Positions 37,370 through 46,739 of a DNA stretch of 64,000 nt are shown one piece after another. Position numbers and translations under genes: made by a program. Position 1 is the first letter of the stretch, and every line of letters starts with the position of its first letter. The DNA comes from Brevundimonas sp. Root1279. GTDB taxonomy: Bacteria > Pseudomonadota > Alphaproteobacteria > Caulobacterales > Caulobacteraceae. The notes beneath the pieces were generated by a model, which saw only the letters and a list, made by a program, of their open reading frames with translations, was not told the origin of the DNA and ran no database searches. The DNA is taken from the NCBI RefSeq assembly GCF_001425945.1, contig NZ_LMEB01000004.1, forward strand, positions 544,537 through 608,536, given 5' to 3'.

Positions 37370-37468
37370 GGTGCGACGCCTCACCGTCCACCCTGACAGC
37401 AGGTCGCAGCGTGGTTGCCCGCACGAATGGTTGAGCTATCACAGGGCGCAAGAACACCGGAGCCCGCC

Positions 37469-37978
37469 ATGACCCGCCTCGCCCTCGCCGCCGTCGCCCT
37501 GCTGGGCCTGTCCGCCTGTGGGGAAAGCGCCGGCGACAAGGCCCCGGCCGCGCCGCCCAAACCGGTCCCGACCGCCGCCGAGAAGGCCGCCCTGCTGACC
37601 GCCCTTCCCGCGCCCTACAACCAGGCCGACCTGGACAACGGCCGTCGCGTCTTCGCCCGCTGCCGCTCGTGCCACACGATCACCGAAGGCGGGCCGGACA
37701 TGACCGGCCCCAACCTCTACGGCGTGTTCGGCCGCCAGGCCGGAACGCACGGCAAATACAACTACTCGCCGGCGGTGAAGGCCGCGGGCTTCACCTGGGA
37801 CGCCGAGAAGCTGGACCACTGGCTGGAGAACCCGCGCACCTTCCTGAAGGGCACGAAGATGAGCTTCGCGGGCATCCCGGACGCGACGGACCGCCGCGAT
37901 GTGATCGCCTGGCTGAAAGTCGAGACCGGCTATACGCCGCCGGCCGCTGCGCCGGCGGCCGCGCCCGCGCAGCCCTGA
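37469..37978 (+). CDS. Class I cytochrome c family lipoprotein
   Basis: The 169-residue product starts with a lipoprotein-like signal (MTRLALAAVALLGLSACGES) and carries CRSCHT, a heme c attachment site, about residue 66, with a Met ligand in KMSFAGIP about residue 131. The C-terminus is Pro/Ala rich. The pattern RVFARCRSCHTI.EGGP..TGPNLYGVFGR is that of cytochrome c2-like proteins. It carries electrons in the periplasm. It is divergent from feoA and convergent with the RND gene. Confidence 0.93.
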   Translation: MTRLALAAVALLGLSACGESAGDKAPAAPPKPVPTAAEKAALLTALPAPYNQADLDNGRRVFARCRSCHTITEGGPDMTGPNLYGVFGRQAGTHGKYNYSPAVKAAGFTWDAEKLDHWLENPRTFLKGTKMSFAGIPDATDRRDVIAWLKVETGYTPPAAAPAAAPAQP

Positions 37979-37982
37979 CGCC

Positions 37983-40900
37983 CTACTCGGCCGCGGCCGG
38001 GATCGGATCGTTGGCCGCGGCCTCCTTGGCCTCCCATTCCTCGATCTTGCGGGCGGTGTACTCCGGCGACTTGGTGAAGCGCGCCAGCACGCCGTAGATC
38101 ACGGGCACCACGAACAGGGTCAGCACGGTGGCGAACATGGCCCCCGAGAAGATGACCACGCCGATCGTCTGACGGCTGCCGGCCCCGGCCCCATGCCATA
38201 GCACCAGCGGCAGGGCGCCGAAGGCGGTGGCGATCGAGGTCATGATGATGGGGCGCAGACGCAGGGTCGACGACTCGATGATCGCCTCGCGGATCGAACG
38301 GCCCTGGTCGCGCAACTGATTGGCGAACTCGACGATCAGGATGCCGTTCTTGGCCGCCACGCCGATCAGGATGATCAGGCCGATCTGCGAATAGATGTTC
38401 AGGCTCGAGCCGGCCATCATCAGGCCGAACAGCCCGCCCGCCGCCGCCAGGGGCACGGTCAGCATGATCACCGCCGGGGTGATCCAGCTCTCGAACTGGG
38501 CCGCCAGCACCAGGAAGACCAGCAGCAGGGCCAGGCCGAAGGCGGCCATGACGGCGCCGCCCGCCTCCTTCTGGTCCCGCGCCGCGCCGCCCCACTGGGT
38601 GGTGACCACGCCCTGCGGTTGTTCGCTGGCGACGCGGGTCATGAAGGCCGTGGCGTCGGCGATGGTGGTGCCGGGATTCAGGTCCGCGCTGATGCTGATG
38701 GCGCGCTGGCGGTCCAGCCGCCGGCGATCCGGCGTGTCCCCCGAGGTCTTGGTGGTGACAACGGACGAGAGCGGCACGAGCTGGCCGCCGCCGGTGGCGA
38801 CATAGAGGGACTCCAGGTCGCCGACGTTGCGCCGGTCGTCGCGCTGGGTCTGCAGGATGACGTCGTACTCCTGACCGCCGCGCAGATAGGTGGTGGCGCG
38901 GCGCGAGCCGAACATGGTCTCGAGCGTACGGCCGACCGCCTGGGCCGAGACGCCCAGCGCCGCAGCCTTCTCCGGATCGACATCGACAAGCAGACGCGGG
39001 GCGTTCGGTTCGTAGTTCAGACGCGGCCGCGAGAAGCCGGGGTTCTCAAGCGCGGCCGCCAGTACGGGCTGCAGCCAGTTGTAGATGTCCTCGTACTCCG
39101 CCCCGGTGACGATCATCTCGACCGAGTTGGAATTGCCGCCGCCGCGCTGGAAGGCGCCGGGCACTGAAGCGTTCACCTGGGCGTCCGTCTGTCCCCGCAG
39201 CTTGCCGTTCAGCTCCTGTGCGATCTCGTCCGCCGAACGGCTGCGTTCAGACCAGTCGCTGAGGATCAGGCTCCCATTGCCGGAGTTGTAGCTGCCGCCG
39301 CCGAAGCCGGGCGCCGAGACCAGATAGCTGTCGGCCTCGCCATTGGCCTTGTATTCGGCCAGCAGGGGCTCGAGCCCGAGCACGATCTTGCGGGTGTAGT
39401 CGAAGCCGGCGCCTTCAGGGCCCTGGACGCGGATCTGCACACGCCCGCGATCCTCCGCCGGAACCAGCTCGTCCGGGAGCTTGACGAACATGAAGGCCGC
39501 CCCGCCTGCGACCAGCAGGATCAGGCCGACCACGCCGGCCACCGCGATCCGCTTGCCGAGCAGCATGTCCAGCGAGTTGGCGTAGGAATGGCGCAGCTTG
39601 TCCATCGCCCAGTCGACCCGGCGGGCCAGCCAGCCGCTGCTCGCGGCGGGCTTCAGGATCTTTGACGCCAGCATCGGCGACAGGCTCAGCGCCAGGAAGG
39701 CCGAGAAGGCCACGGCCGCCGCGATCGCAGCCGCCAGCTCGACGAACAGACGGCCGACGTAGCCCGGCAGGAACAGCAGCGGCGCGAACACCGACAGCAG
39801 GGTGATCGTCGTCGCCACGACGGCGAAGAACACCTGGCGCGTACCGCGCTCGGCGGCGACCAGCGGCGGCTCGCCATGGTCGATGCGTCGCTGGATGTTC
39901 TCGGTCACGACGATGGCGTCATCGACGACCAGGCCGATGGCCAGCACCAGGGCCAGCAGAGTCAGCAGGTTCAGCGAGAAGCCCAGCGGGGCCAGGACGA
40001 TGAAGGTCGACAGCAGACAGATCGGCGCGACGATCGAGGGGATGAAGGCGGCCCGCAGGCTGCCCAGGAAGATGAAGTTGACCAGGGCCACCAGCACCAT
40101 GGAAATGCCGATGGTGATCCACACCTCCTCGATGGCGTGGGAGGTGAAGACCGAGTTGTCCGACCCGACGACCAGCTCCGTGCCGGCGGGCAGACTGGGT
40201 CGAATCTCCTCCAGCATCGCCTTGACGCCCTTGGAGATGGCCAGGTCGTTCGACTGGGCCTGGCGGGTGATGGCTAGGCCGATCTGGTCGACGCCGTTGC
40301 CGCGGAACAGGCGGCGATCCTCGGCGGGCGCCTCCTCGACTCGGGCGATGTCGCCCAGGCGGGTGACGTAGCTCGCCTGCCCCAGGATGGCACCGCTTGC
40401 GCCGCTCGGCAGGCCGGCGGTGTTCGACGCCAGGCCGCTGGTGTTGTTCGCGCTGGCGGCGTTGGTCGCCGAGCCCCGCGTACCGATCGGCAACTGACGG
40501 AAGTCCTCGGCGCGGGCGTAGGTGCGCGCCACCCGGACCGTATAGTCCTTCTGGCCCGACTCCAGCTGGCCGGCCGGGAGTTCGACGTTCTGGTTGGTCA
40601 GGGCGGTTTCGACGTCGTTGACCGTCAGCCCGCGGGCCGCCAGGGCGCCGGCGTCCAGCCAGATGCGCATGGCGTAGCGCTGCTCGCCGTAGATCTGCAC
40701 CTGGGCGGCGCCCGGCACCGTGGCCAGGCGGTCGATCAGATAGCGGTCTGCGTAGTCGGTCAGCTCCAGCCGGTTCAGGCTGGTCGAGCGCAGGAACAGG
40801 ATGATGATCGGCTGGCTGTCGCTGTCGGCCTTGGCCACTTCGGGCGGCTGGGCCTGGTCCGGCAGGCGGCCGACCACGCGCGAGACGCGGTCGCGCACGT

Positions 40901-41219
40901 CGTTGGCGGCGTCGTCGATGTTGCGGTCGAGGGAGAATTCAATGTTGACGCTGGAGCGGCCGTCGCGGCTGGACGAGTTGATGCGCTCGACGCCCTGGAT
41001 GCCGGCGATCTGCTGTTCGATCGGCTCGGTGATCCGGCTCTCGATGACCTCGGCCGACGCCCCGGCGTAGGCGGTGTTGACCGACACGATGGGCGGATCG
41101 ACATCCGGCAGTTCACGGACCGGCAAGAAGAAGAAGGCCGCCGCCCCGATGACGCACAGCACGATCGCCGCCACCGCCGCGAAGACGGGCCGGCGGACGG
41201 AGAGGTCGGACAGCATCAT
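37983..41219 (-). CDS. RND efflux permease
   Basis: The 1078-residue protein is an AcrB/MdtB-type inner-membrane antiporter. Proton-relay Asp residues are visible in GLVVDDAIVV (TM4), and both halves show the typical RPVF start and 12-helix layout. A region near residue 250 has an unusual Ser/Asn/Gly-rich insertion (GSATNAASANNTSG). It exports drugs or solvents together with the adaptor encoded just upstream, whose stop overlaps its start by 4 bases; no outer membrane factor is adjacent. Confidence 0.93.
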   Translation of the reverse strand: MMLSDLSVRRPVFAAVAAIVLCVIGAAAFFFLPVRELPDVDPPIVSVNTAYAGASAEVIESRITEPIEQQIAGIQGVERINSSSRDGRSSVNIEFSLDRNIDDAANDVRDRVSRVVGRLPDQAQPPEVAKADSDSQPIIILFLRSTSLNRLELTDYADRYLIDRLATVPGAAQVQIYGEQRYAMRIWLDAGALAARGLTVNDVETALTNQNVELPAGQLESGQKDYTVRVARTYARAEDFRQLPIGTRGSATNAASANNTSGLASNTAGLPSGASGAILGQASYVTRLGDIARVEEAPAEDRRLFRGNGVDQIGLAITRQAQSNDLAISKGVKAMLEEIRPSLPAGTELVVGSDNSVFTSHAIEEVWITIGISMVLVALVNFIFLGSLRAAFIPSIVAPICLLSTFIVLAPLGFSLNLLTLLALVLAIGLVVDDAIVVTENIQRRIDHGEPPLVAAERGTRQVFFAVVATTITLLSVFAPLLFLPGYVGRLFVELAAAIAAAVAFSAFLALSLSPMLASKILKPAASSGWLARRVDWAMDKLRHSYANSLDMLLGKRIAVAGVVGLILLVAGGAAFMFVKLPDELVPAEDRGRVQIRVQGPEGAGFDYTRKIVLGLEPLLAEYKANGEADSYLVSAPGFGGGSYNSGNGSLILSDWSERSRSADEIAQELNGKLRGQTDAQVNASVPGAFQRGGGNSNSVEMIVTGAEYEDIYNWLQPVLAAALENPGFSRPRLNYEPNAPRLLVDVDPEKAAALGVSAQAVGRTLETMFGSRRATTYLRGGQEYDVILQTQRDDRRNVGDLESLYVATGGGQLVPLSSVVTTKTSGDTPDRRRLDRQRAISISADLNPGTTIADATAFMTRVASEQPQGVVTTQWGGAARDQKEAGGAVMAAFGLALLLVFLVLAAQFESWITPAVIMLTVPLAAAGGLFGLMMAGSSLNIYSQIGLIILIGVAAKNGILIVEFANQLRDQGRSIREAIIESSTLRLRPIIMTSIATAFGALPLVLWHGAGAGSRQTIGVVIFSGAMFATVLTLFVVPVIYGVLARFTKSPEYTARKIEEWEAKEAAANDPIPAAAE

Positions 41220-42367
41220 TGTGCGGACGCCTTGGCCGGAGCGGACCCACGGCCGCCCTGCCCGCCACCTTGCCCAGCGACGCGCACGGGCGCGCCGGGC
41301 TGGATGCGGTTCAGGCCGGAGGCGACGACGCGGTCGCCGGCGTTGAGGCCGGAAATGATTTCGACATAGCCGCCCTCGACGGCGCCGGTCTCAACCTCGA
41401 CCCGCTGGGCGTTCGTACCGCGCTCGCTGCGGGCGATGCGATAGACGAAGGCGCCGTCGCCCTCGTACTGGACGGCGGCCTCGGGCACGGCCGGAGCGGT
41501 GCGGACGCCCTGCTGGACGGCGACGCGGACGGCCATGCCGGGACGGATGCGGGCGCCCGGATTGGCGATCTCGGCGCGGGCGGTGACCGAGCGGGTCTGC
41601 TCGTTGACGCGGGTGTCGACCAGGGCGATGCGCCCGGTGAAGACCTCGTCTCCATAGGCGTCGATCGTCGCATTGATCGGCGTTCCGGCGCGCAGCACGC
41701 CGAGATAACGCTCCGGGACCGGGAAATCGACGCGGACGACGTCGATGTCGTCCAGGGTGGTGATCACCGCGCCGGGATTGACCAGGGTCCCGGCGGTGAC
41801 GGTCGTCAGGCCGAGCACGCCCGCGAACGGAGCGCGGATCGTGCGGTCGCCGGAGCGCGCCTGGGCCGCGGCCAGCGAGGCCTGGGCGGTCTCAAGCTGG
41901 GTCTCGTACTGCTCGATCATCATCGGCGAAGCGAAGCCGCGCTCGCCCAGTTCCTTGTAGCGCTCGTACTGGGTGCGGGCCTGGGCCACGCGGGCGCGAG
42001 CCTCGGCGATGGAGGCGTCCTCCTCGCGCGCCTGCAACTGGACCAGCGGCTGGCCGGCGGCGACGCGCTGGCCGTCTGCGAACATGACGCGGGTGATCAG
42101 CTCGCTCGTCGAGGAGGTGATGTTCACGGAGCGTCGCCCGCGGGCGACGCCGAGGACGCGGATCTGGTCAGCGAACTGACGGGGCGTCGCCACCGCCTCG
42201 GCGACCGTCTGACCGCGTCCGCCGCCGGGGCCGCCGCGACCACCGGGGCCGCCAGGACCGCCGCCGCCCTTCTCATCGCCTGCAAAAGCGATTCGCATCA
42301 CCACGGCGGCGACCATCAGGGCCAGCAGGACCGCGGCGGCGACAAGGAAGAAGTGACGTTTGATCAC
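41216..42367 (-). CDS. RND periplasmic adaptor (membrane fusion protein)
   Basis: The 383-residue protein has an N-terminal membrane anchor (VIKRHFFLVAAAVLLALMVA), a Gly/Pro-rich linker (residues 34-52), a lipoyl domain with RVAAGQPLVQLQ, an alpha-hairpin around YERYKELG and a beta-barrel. It links the permease to an outer-membrane channel. The GTG at 42367 follows GGAG and starts at the anchor; a longer TTG start is less likely. It is the first gene of a two-gene operon. Confidence 0.92.
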   Translation of the reverse strand: MIKRHFFLVAAAVLLALMVAAVVMRIAFAGDEKGGGGPGGPGGRGGPGGGRGQTVAEAVATPRQFADQIRVLGVARGRRSVNITSSTSELITRVMFADGQRVAAGQPLVQLQAREEDASIAEARARVAQARTQYERYKELGERGFASPMMIEQYETQLETAQASLAAAQARSGDRTIRAPFAGVLGLTTVTAGTLVNPGAVITTLDDIDVVRVDFPVPERYLGVLRAGTPINATIDAYGDEVFTGRIALVDTRVNEQTRSVTARAEIANPGARIRPGMAVRVAVQQGVRTAPAVPEAAVQYEGDGAFVYRIARSERGTNAQRVEVETGAVEGGYVEIISGLNAGDRVVASGLNRIQPGAPVRVAGQGGGQGGRGSAPAKASAQ

Positions 42368-42492
42368 GCGGGGCAGGCTCCGGCGAGGGGGGACGAGCCG
42401 ACTTAGCGGCTCCCGCCGTCGACGCAACTAAAGTCTCTGCAACGTTGGCCGTGGCGGTTTCCGTCGCGGAATTCCGCAGTCGAGCTTGAGAC

Positions 42493-43269
42493 CTAGAAAC
42501 GCCTCCAGACGCCGATTATGGGACCGCCGGACGCCGGCGTCTCCCGCCCTGCGACGGTCTGTCGCCAACCGGCCTGAAGGCTCCAGTCGCCGATGTCGCG
42601 CACCACCGACGCCTCCACCGACAGCCATTTCGGCCCGCCGTCGTCCGCCTGGCCGCCGTAGGCCTGGGCCAGCAAAAGCCACTCGGGTCGAAACCGCGAG
42701 CCGGCCGTGAAGTCCATGCGCGTTTCGTCTGGCAGGCCCTGGCGCATGCGTCGCGCCGCCTGGACTTCGACGTAGGAGCCCTGCGGGATGGCGCCCCAGC
42801 TCTGATCAAGCGAGCCGCCGAGCGACGCGCGGACCTCCCAGTCCTGGTCGCCCTGGCCCGGCGGAGCGTAGCCGGCGTTGCGCCCCTCGCCGCCGTCCGC
42901 GTAGCCCGCGTAGAGGCTGAAGGCGGCGTTGTCGTCGCGCCACGCCTGCCAGGCCACGCCGATCTCGAGCGGCCCGCGGCCTTCGTAGTCGACGAATTGG
43001 TCCTCGCCGGATTGCCAGTCGGCCTTGAGCTGAAGGGTCAGGCCCTCGGCCAGACCATATTCGGCGAACACGCCCAGCACCGTGTCGCGGCGGTCGACGG
43101 CGAGCGGCTGCAGGTCGCCGGACGGGTCGAAGCCCTGGGTGGCGTTCATCGCCTCGAACTTGACGATGACCTGGCCATGCCCCTTGGACTGGGTCCACGC
43201 CCCCGCAGCGGCGGGACCGGCCAAGACGGCCGCCGCCAGTCCGATCATCAGCCCCCCGGCTCTTTTCAC
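42493..43269 (-). CDS. Predicted outer-membrane beta-barrel protein
   Basis: The 258-residue protein has a signal peptide (MKRAGGLMIGLAAAVLAGPAAA, then GAWTQSKGHG) and alternating strand pattern ending in a C-terminal Phe (IIGVWRRF), as in outer-membrane proteins. The VIVKFEAMNATQGFDPSG start is not a motif I can name. The GTG start at 43269 has a GGGGGG run upstream. Function is unknown. Confidence 0.75.
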   Translation of the reverse strand: MKRAGGLMIGLAAAVLAGPAAAGAWTQSKGHGQVIVKFEAMNATQGFDPSGDLQPLAVDRRDTVLGVFAEYGLAEGLTLQLKADWQSGEDQFVDYEGRGPLEIGVAWQAWRDDNAAFSLYAGYADGGEGRNAGYAPPGQGDQDWEVRASLGGSLDQSWGAIPQGSYVEVQAARRMRQGLPDETRMDFTAGSRFRPEWLLLAQAYGGQADDGGPKWLSVEASVVRDIGDWSLQAGWRQTVAGRETPASGGPIIGVWRRF

Positions 43270-43290
43270 AGTCGCCCCCCGGCGTTTTCG

Positions 43291-44055
43291 TCAGGCGTCG
43301 TAACCCGGCGATCGTCGATCCAGCATGCGCAGGGCGCCCGGCCAGGCAAGTCCGGAGATGAAGCCGATCCCCCTGCCCTGCTCCTTGGTCTCGGCCTGGG
43401 CGGCGTCGGGCGCGAACAAGACATGCTCGCGGCCGCCCGAAAGGGCCGCCACCTGCTGGGCGCAGGCGCGCTCCAGGAAGAACATCCCGATCCAGGCCTG
43501 CGCCGCCGTCTGGCCGACCGCCAGGGTGCCGTGGTTGCGCAGCAGCATCAGCGGTTTGTCGCCCAGATCGGCCACGAGGCGTTCGCGCTCTTCATGGTTC
43601 AGGGCCAGGCCTTCGTAGCCGTGATAGGCGACCTGATGCTGCAGCAGGCACGCGTTCTGGCCGATCGGCAGCAGGCCCTCCTTCTGCGCCGCCACGCCGA
43701 CGCCGGCGACCGTATGCAGATGGATGACGAAGTGGGCGTCCTCACGCGCGCCGTGGATGGCCGAGTGAATGGTGAAACCCGCCGGATTGATGAAGTTCTG
43801 GGTCTCCTGGACGATGTTCCCATCCAGATCGACCTTCACCAGCGAAGAGGCGGTGATCTCCTCGAAATAGTAGCCGTACGGGTTGATCAGGAAGTGATGC
43901 TCCGGCCCCGGCACGCGGGCGGAGATGTGGGTGAAGATCATGTCGTCCCAGCCGTGCAGGGCGACGAGGCGGTACAGGGCGGCCAATTCGACGCGCACCT
44001 GCCACTCCGCGTCCGATACGCGGGACTTCAAAGAGGGACTGGTTCCGTCGGCCAT
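43291..44055 (-). CDS. Class II aldolase/adducin family protein
   Basis: The 254-residue protein has the zinc-binding pair in FVIHLHTVAG and the third His in LRNHGTLAVG. MIFTHISARVPGPEHHFLINPYG is also typical. It would cleave or epimerise a sugar phosphate, or have a decarboxylase role like some adducin-related proteins. The ATG follows AGGAGA. It is the last gene before the divergent DUF2336 cluster. Confidence 0.9.
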   Translation of the reverse strand: MADGTSPSLKSRVSDAEWQVRVELAALYRLVALHGWDDMIFTHISARVPGPEHHFLINPYGYYFEEITASSLVKVDLDGNIVQETQNFINPAGFTIHSAIHGAREDAHFVIHLHTVAGVGVAAQKEGLLPIGQNACLLQHQVAYHGYEGLALNHEERERLVADLGDKPLMLLRNHGTLAVGQTAAQAWIGMFFLERACAQQVAALSGGREHVLFAPDAAQAETKEQGRGIGFISGLAWPGALRMLDRRSPGYDA

Positions 44056-44126
44056 TTCGCACTGTCTCCTGTGTCCGGCGGCGCACGCTCGCGCCGGGTG
44101 ACGTTCGCGTCAAGATTCAGCTTCGA

Positions 44127-44141
44127 TTAACCCTGTCTTAG
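44127..44141. promoter_or_regulatory. CtrA-like site upstream of the first DUF2336 gene
   Basis: TTAACCCTGTCTTAG is TTAA-N7-TTAG, one base off the CtrA consensus. It lies about 58 bases before the start of the DUF2336 gene. Confidence 0.4.
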
Positions 44142-44198
44142 GCTCCGGCCCAATACGGTCTTGGACAGCCCCGACACCTCGGCGCGCCGGAGACGCTC

Positions 44199-45302
44199 TT
44201 GACCGTCGCACAGTTCCGTTCCCCGCTGGCCTCGACGCCCGCCCTGCCGGACCTGCTGGCCCTTGCGCGGAACCCGAGCACCGACGCGCGCCAGCGGCTT
44301 TTGATGGCCGTGTTGAGCCTGTGCGATTCCAAGCCGCCGAGCGGCGAGCTGTCGCCGATCCTGGGCGAGATCTTCCTCACCCTGGCCCGTCAGGCCGAGC
44401 GCGACGTGCGCAAGATCCTGTCCGAGCGCCTGGCCCACGCCGACTGGGCCCCCGCAGCCCTGATCAACGTCCTGGCGCTGGACGAGATCGAGATCGCCCG
44501 CCCGGTCCTGGCCTCCAGCCCTATCCTGCAGGACGAAGACCTGCTGCGCGTGCTGGTCGAGGCCACGCTTGAGCACCAGATCGAGGTCGCCCGCCGTCCG
44601 AATCTGGCCGGCCGGGTCGCGGACGCCATCATCGACCGCGGCGAGCCCGCCACCCTGACCGCCCTCGCCTCGAACCGGACGGCCGAGATCAGCGCCGACG
44701 GCATCCGTCGTCTGGTCGAGCACTCGCGCCGCATCGCCGCCCTGCGCAGCCCCCTCACCCGCCACCCGCGTCTGACCGAGCAACTGGCCGAGCAGATGTA
44801 CCAGTGGGTCGGCGTGGCCCTGCGCCAGTCGATCGTCGCTCGCTTCCAGGTCGATGAGCACAAGCTGGCGCCGGCGATCGAACAGGCCGTCCGGGACACG
44901 CACCGCGGGACGTTCGTCGCCATCGCCGCCAGTGACGCAGACCGCGACGAGATGGAGCGACGGCTGGTCGCCAAGCTGCAGGCCGCAGGCCAGCTCCGCG
45001 CCGGCTATCTGATCCGCTCGGTCCGCGAACGACGGCTGGGCCTGTTCATCCACGGCCTGGCTACCCTGAGCGGCTTCACCGTCGCACAGATTCGCGACGC
45101 CATGGCCGCGCCGAGCCCCGAGGCCCTGTTCTACGCCTGCGCGGCGGTCGGCATCGACCGCGCCGTATACCCCGCCCTGCTGACCGAGATCCGCCTGCTC
45201 AATGATGGATTCCCGGGCTCCGAAGGCGAGCGCGTCTGGTTGCGCGGCGAGATCTCGGCCATGTCCGCCTCGCGCTGCTTCCGCGTTCTGATCGAGCCCT
45301 GA
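44199..45302 (+). CDS. DUF2336 family protein (first copy)
   Basis: The 367-residue soluble protein is an all-helical HEAT-like DUF2336 member ([27 protein letters not shown] helices, then [23 protein letters not shown] near residue 285). It has no catalytic motif. TTG at 44199 is the start because GGAGA lies six bases before it. NAD kinase and an Hpt protein follow, and a second DUF2336 gene faces it, suggesting a regulatory cluster. The family is common in Caulobacterales and its role is not known to me. Confidence 0.85.
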   Translation: MTVAQFRSPLASTPALPDLLALARNPSTDARQRLLMAVLSLCDSKPPSGELSPILGEIFLTLARQAERDVRKILSERLAHADWAPAALINVLALDEIEIARPVLASSPILQDEDLLRVLVEATLEHQIEVARRPNLAGRVADAIIDRGEPATLTALASNRTAEISADGIRRLVEHSRRIAALRSPLTRHPRLTEQLAEQMYQWVGVALRQSIVARFQVDEHKLAPAIEQAVRDTHRGTFVAIAASDADRDEMERRLVAKLQAAGQLRAGYLIRSVRERRLGLFIHGLATLSGFTVAQIRDAMAAPSPEALFYACAAVGIDRAVYPALLTEIRLLNDGFPGSEGERVWLRGEISAMSASRCFRVLIEP

Positions 45303-45337
45303 GTTCCGAGGCGTTTGACTTCGCCTCCCGGCTCGGC

Positions 45338-46123
45338 TTGCGTACGCCGGTGAGCCAGTCCGACCTTCGTATCGCCTTCGCCGCCTCAGACCGCCCCGAG
45401 GCGCAGACCGCGCGCGACCGTCTGACCGCTCTCTACGGTTCGAGCGACGCCGAAACGGCCGATGTGATCGTGGCCCTCGGCGGCGACGGCTTCATGCTCG
45501 AAACCCTGCACGCCAACCTGCAGCGGCGCACGCCGGTGTTCGGGATGAATCGCGGCTCGGTGGGCTTCCTGATGAACGACTACGTCGAGGAAGGCCTGCT
45601 GGAGCGACTCGCCACGGCCGGACGGGCGGTGATCCACCCGCTGCAGATGGACGCCTGGAACGAGGCCGGCGAGGTGCAGAGCGGGCTGGCCATCAATGAG
45701 GTCTCCCTGCTGCGCCAGACCCGCCAGAGCGCCAAGCTACGCATCACCGTCGACGATCGCGTGCGGCTGGAGGAGTTGGCCTGTGACGGCTGCATGGTCG
45801 CGACGGCGGCCGGCTCGACCGCCTACAACCTGTCCGCCCACGGACCGATCATTCCGCTCGATGCGCGCGCCCTGGCCCTGACCCCGATCAGCGCCTTCCG
45901 CCCCCGGCGCTGGCGCGGCGCCCTGCTCCCGCACACCGCCAAGGTCGTGTTCGACGTGCTGGAGTCCGACAAGCGCCCGGTCAGCGCCACAGCCGATAGT
46001 TTCGAGGTCCGGCGGGTGGCTCGCGTCGAGGTGCGGGAACGGCGCGACATCGCCCTGACCATGCTGTTCGACGCCGGCCGATCCTTCGAGGAACGCGTGC
46101 TGGCGGAGCAGTTCGCCTCCTGA
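45338..46123 (+). CDS. nadK: NAD kinase
   Basis: The 261-residue protein phosphorylates NAD to NADP. Motifs are visible: [10 protein letters not shown] near residue 46, [20 protein letters not shown] and the substrate region [15 protein letters not shown] at 45338 is the longest start; a GTG at 45350 is also possible, and neither has a clear ribosome binding site. It lies 35 bases after the first DUF2336 gene and may be transcribed with it. Confidence 0.94.
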   Translation: MRTPVSQSDLRIAFAASDRPEAQTARDRLTALYGSSDAETADVIVALGGDGFMLETLHANLQRRTPVFGMNRGSVGFLMNDYVEEGLLERLATAGRAVIHPLQMDAWNEAGEVQSGLAINEVSLLRQTRQSAKLRITVDDRVRLEELACDGCMVATAAGSTAYNLSAHGPIIPLDARALALTPISAFRPRRWRGALLPHTAKVVFDVLESDKRPVSATADSFEVRRVARVEVRERRDIALTMLFDAGRSFEERVLAEQFAS

Positions 46124-46203
46124 CAGCCCCCTGACGGCCGTGCACCGCTTCTTAAGCCGTGCCTGTCATGGTTTACGACGGAATCGTCCCAAGGAGTTCG
46201 CCG

Positions 46204-46680
46204 GTGAGCAATTCGGCCCAGGTCATTCGTCCGCCCAACACCCTCCGCCTCAAGGTCGGCGGCGGCTTCGGCGGCATTGACGCCAGCGCCATCGCCAAGG
46301 CCGAGGAAGCCCTGAAGGCCATGTCGGCCCAGTTCGGCCAGTGGCTGCAGGACGAAATCGTCAAGCTGGACAAGGCCCAGACCGACATCCGCGCCCAGGG
46401 CTATAACGCCCAGACGGCCGAAGCACTCTACTTCCGCGCCCACGACCTGAAAGGCCTGGGAGCCACCTACCAGTATCCGCTGGTGACCCGCCTGGCCGGT
46501 TCGCTCTGCAAGATGATGGACGATCCGACCAAGCGCATGGCCGCGCCGGTGGTGCTGATCGACGCCCACATCGACGCCATCAAGGCGGTGGTCCGCGACC
46601 AGATCCAGACCGACGACCACCCCACCGGCAAGATCCTGGCCGAGACTCTCGAAGCCAAGGTCGCCTCGCACCTGGGCTGA
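46204..46680 (+). CDS. Hpt-domain phosphotransfer protein
   Basis: The 158-residue protein has the histidine phosphotransfer motif HDLKGLGATYQYP (His about residue 79) in a helical bundle (residues 33-130). It would carry phosphate between a histidine kinase and a response regulator in a phosphorelay. GTG at 46204 has AAGGAG eight bases upstream, which decides the start. It is followed by a terminator. No cognate kinase is next to it. Confidence 0.88.
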   Translation: MSNSAQVIRPPNTLRLKVGGGFGGIDASAIAKAEEALKAMSAQFGQWLQDEIVKLDKAQTDIRAQGYNAQTAEALYFRAHDLKGLGATYQYPLVTRLAGSLCKMMDDPTKRMAAPVVLIDAHIDAIKAVVRDQIQTDDHPTGKILAETLEAKVASHLG

Positions 46681-46704
46681 CAGCCGCCGAAATCAACTGT
46701 GGAG

Positions 46705-46729
46705 ACGCCCGCCGCCCGGCGGGCGTTTT
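46705..46729. terminator. Bidirectional terminator between Hpt and second DUF2336 gene
   Basis: ACGCCCGCC pairs with GGCGGGCGT around a GCCC loop, followed by TTTT on the plus strand. It lies between the convergent stops at 46680 and 46740. Confidence 0.8.
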
Positions 46730-46739
46730 CGTATGGAGA

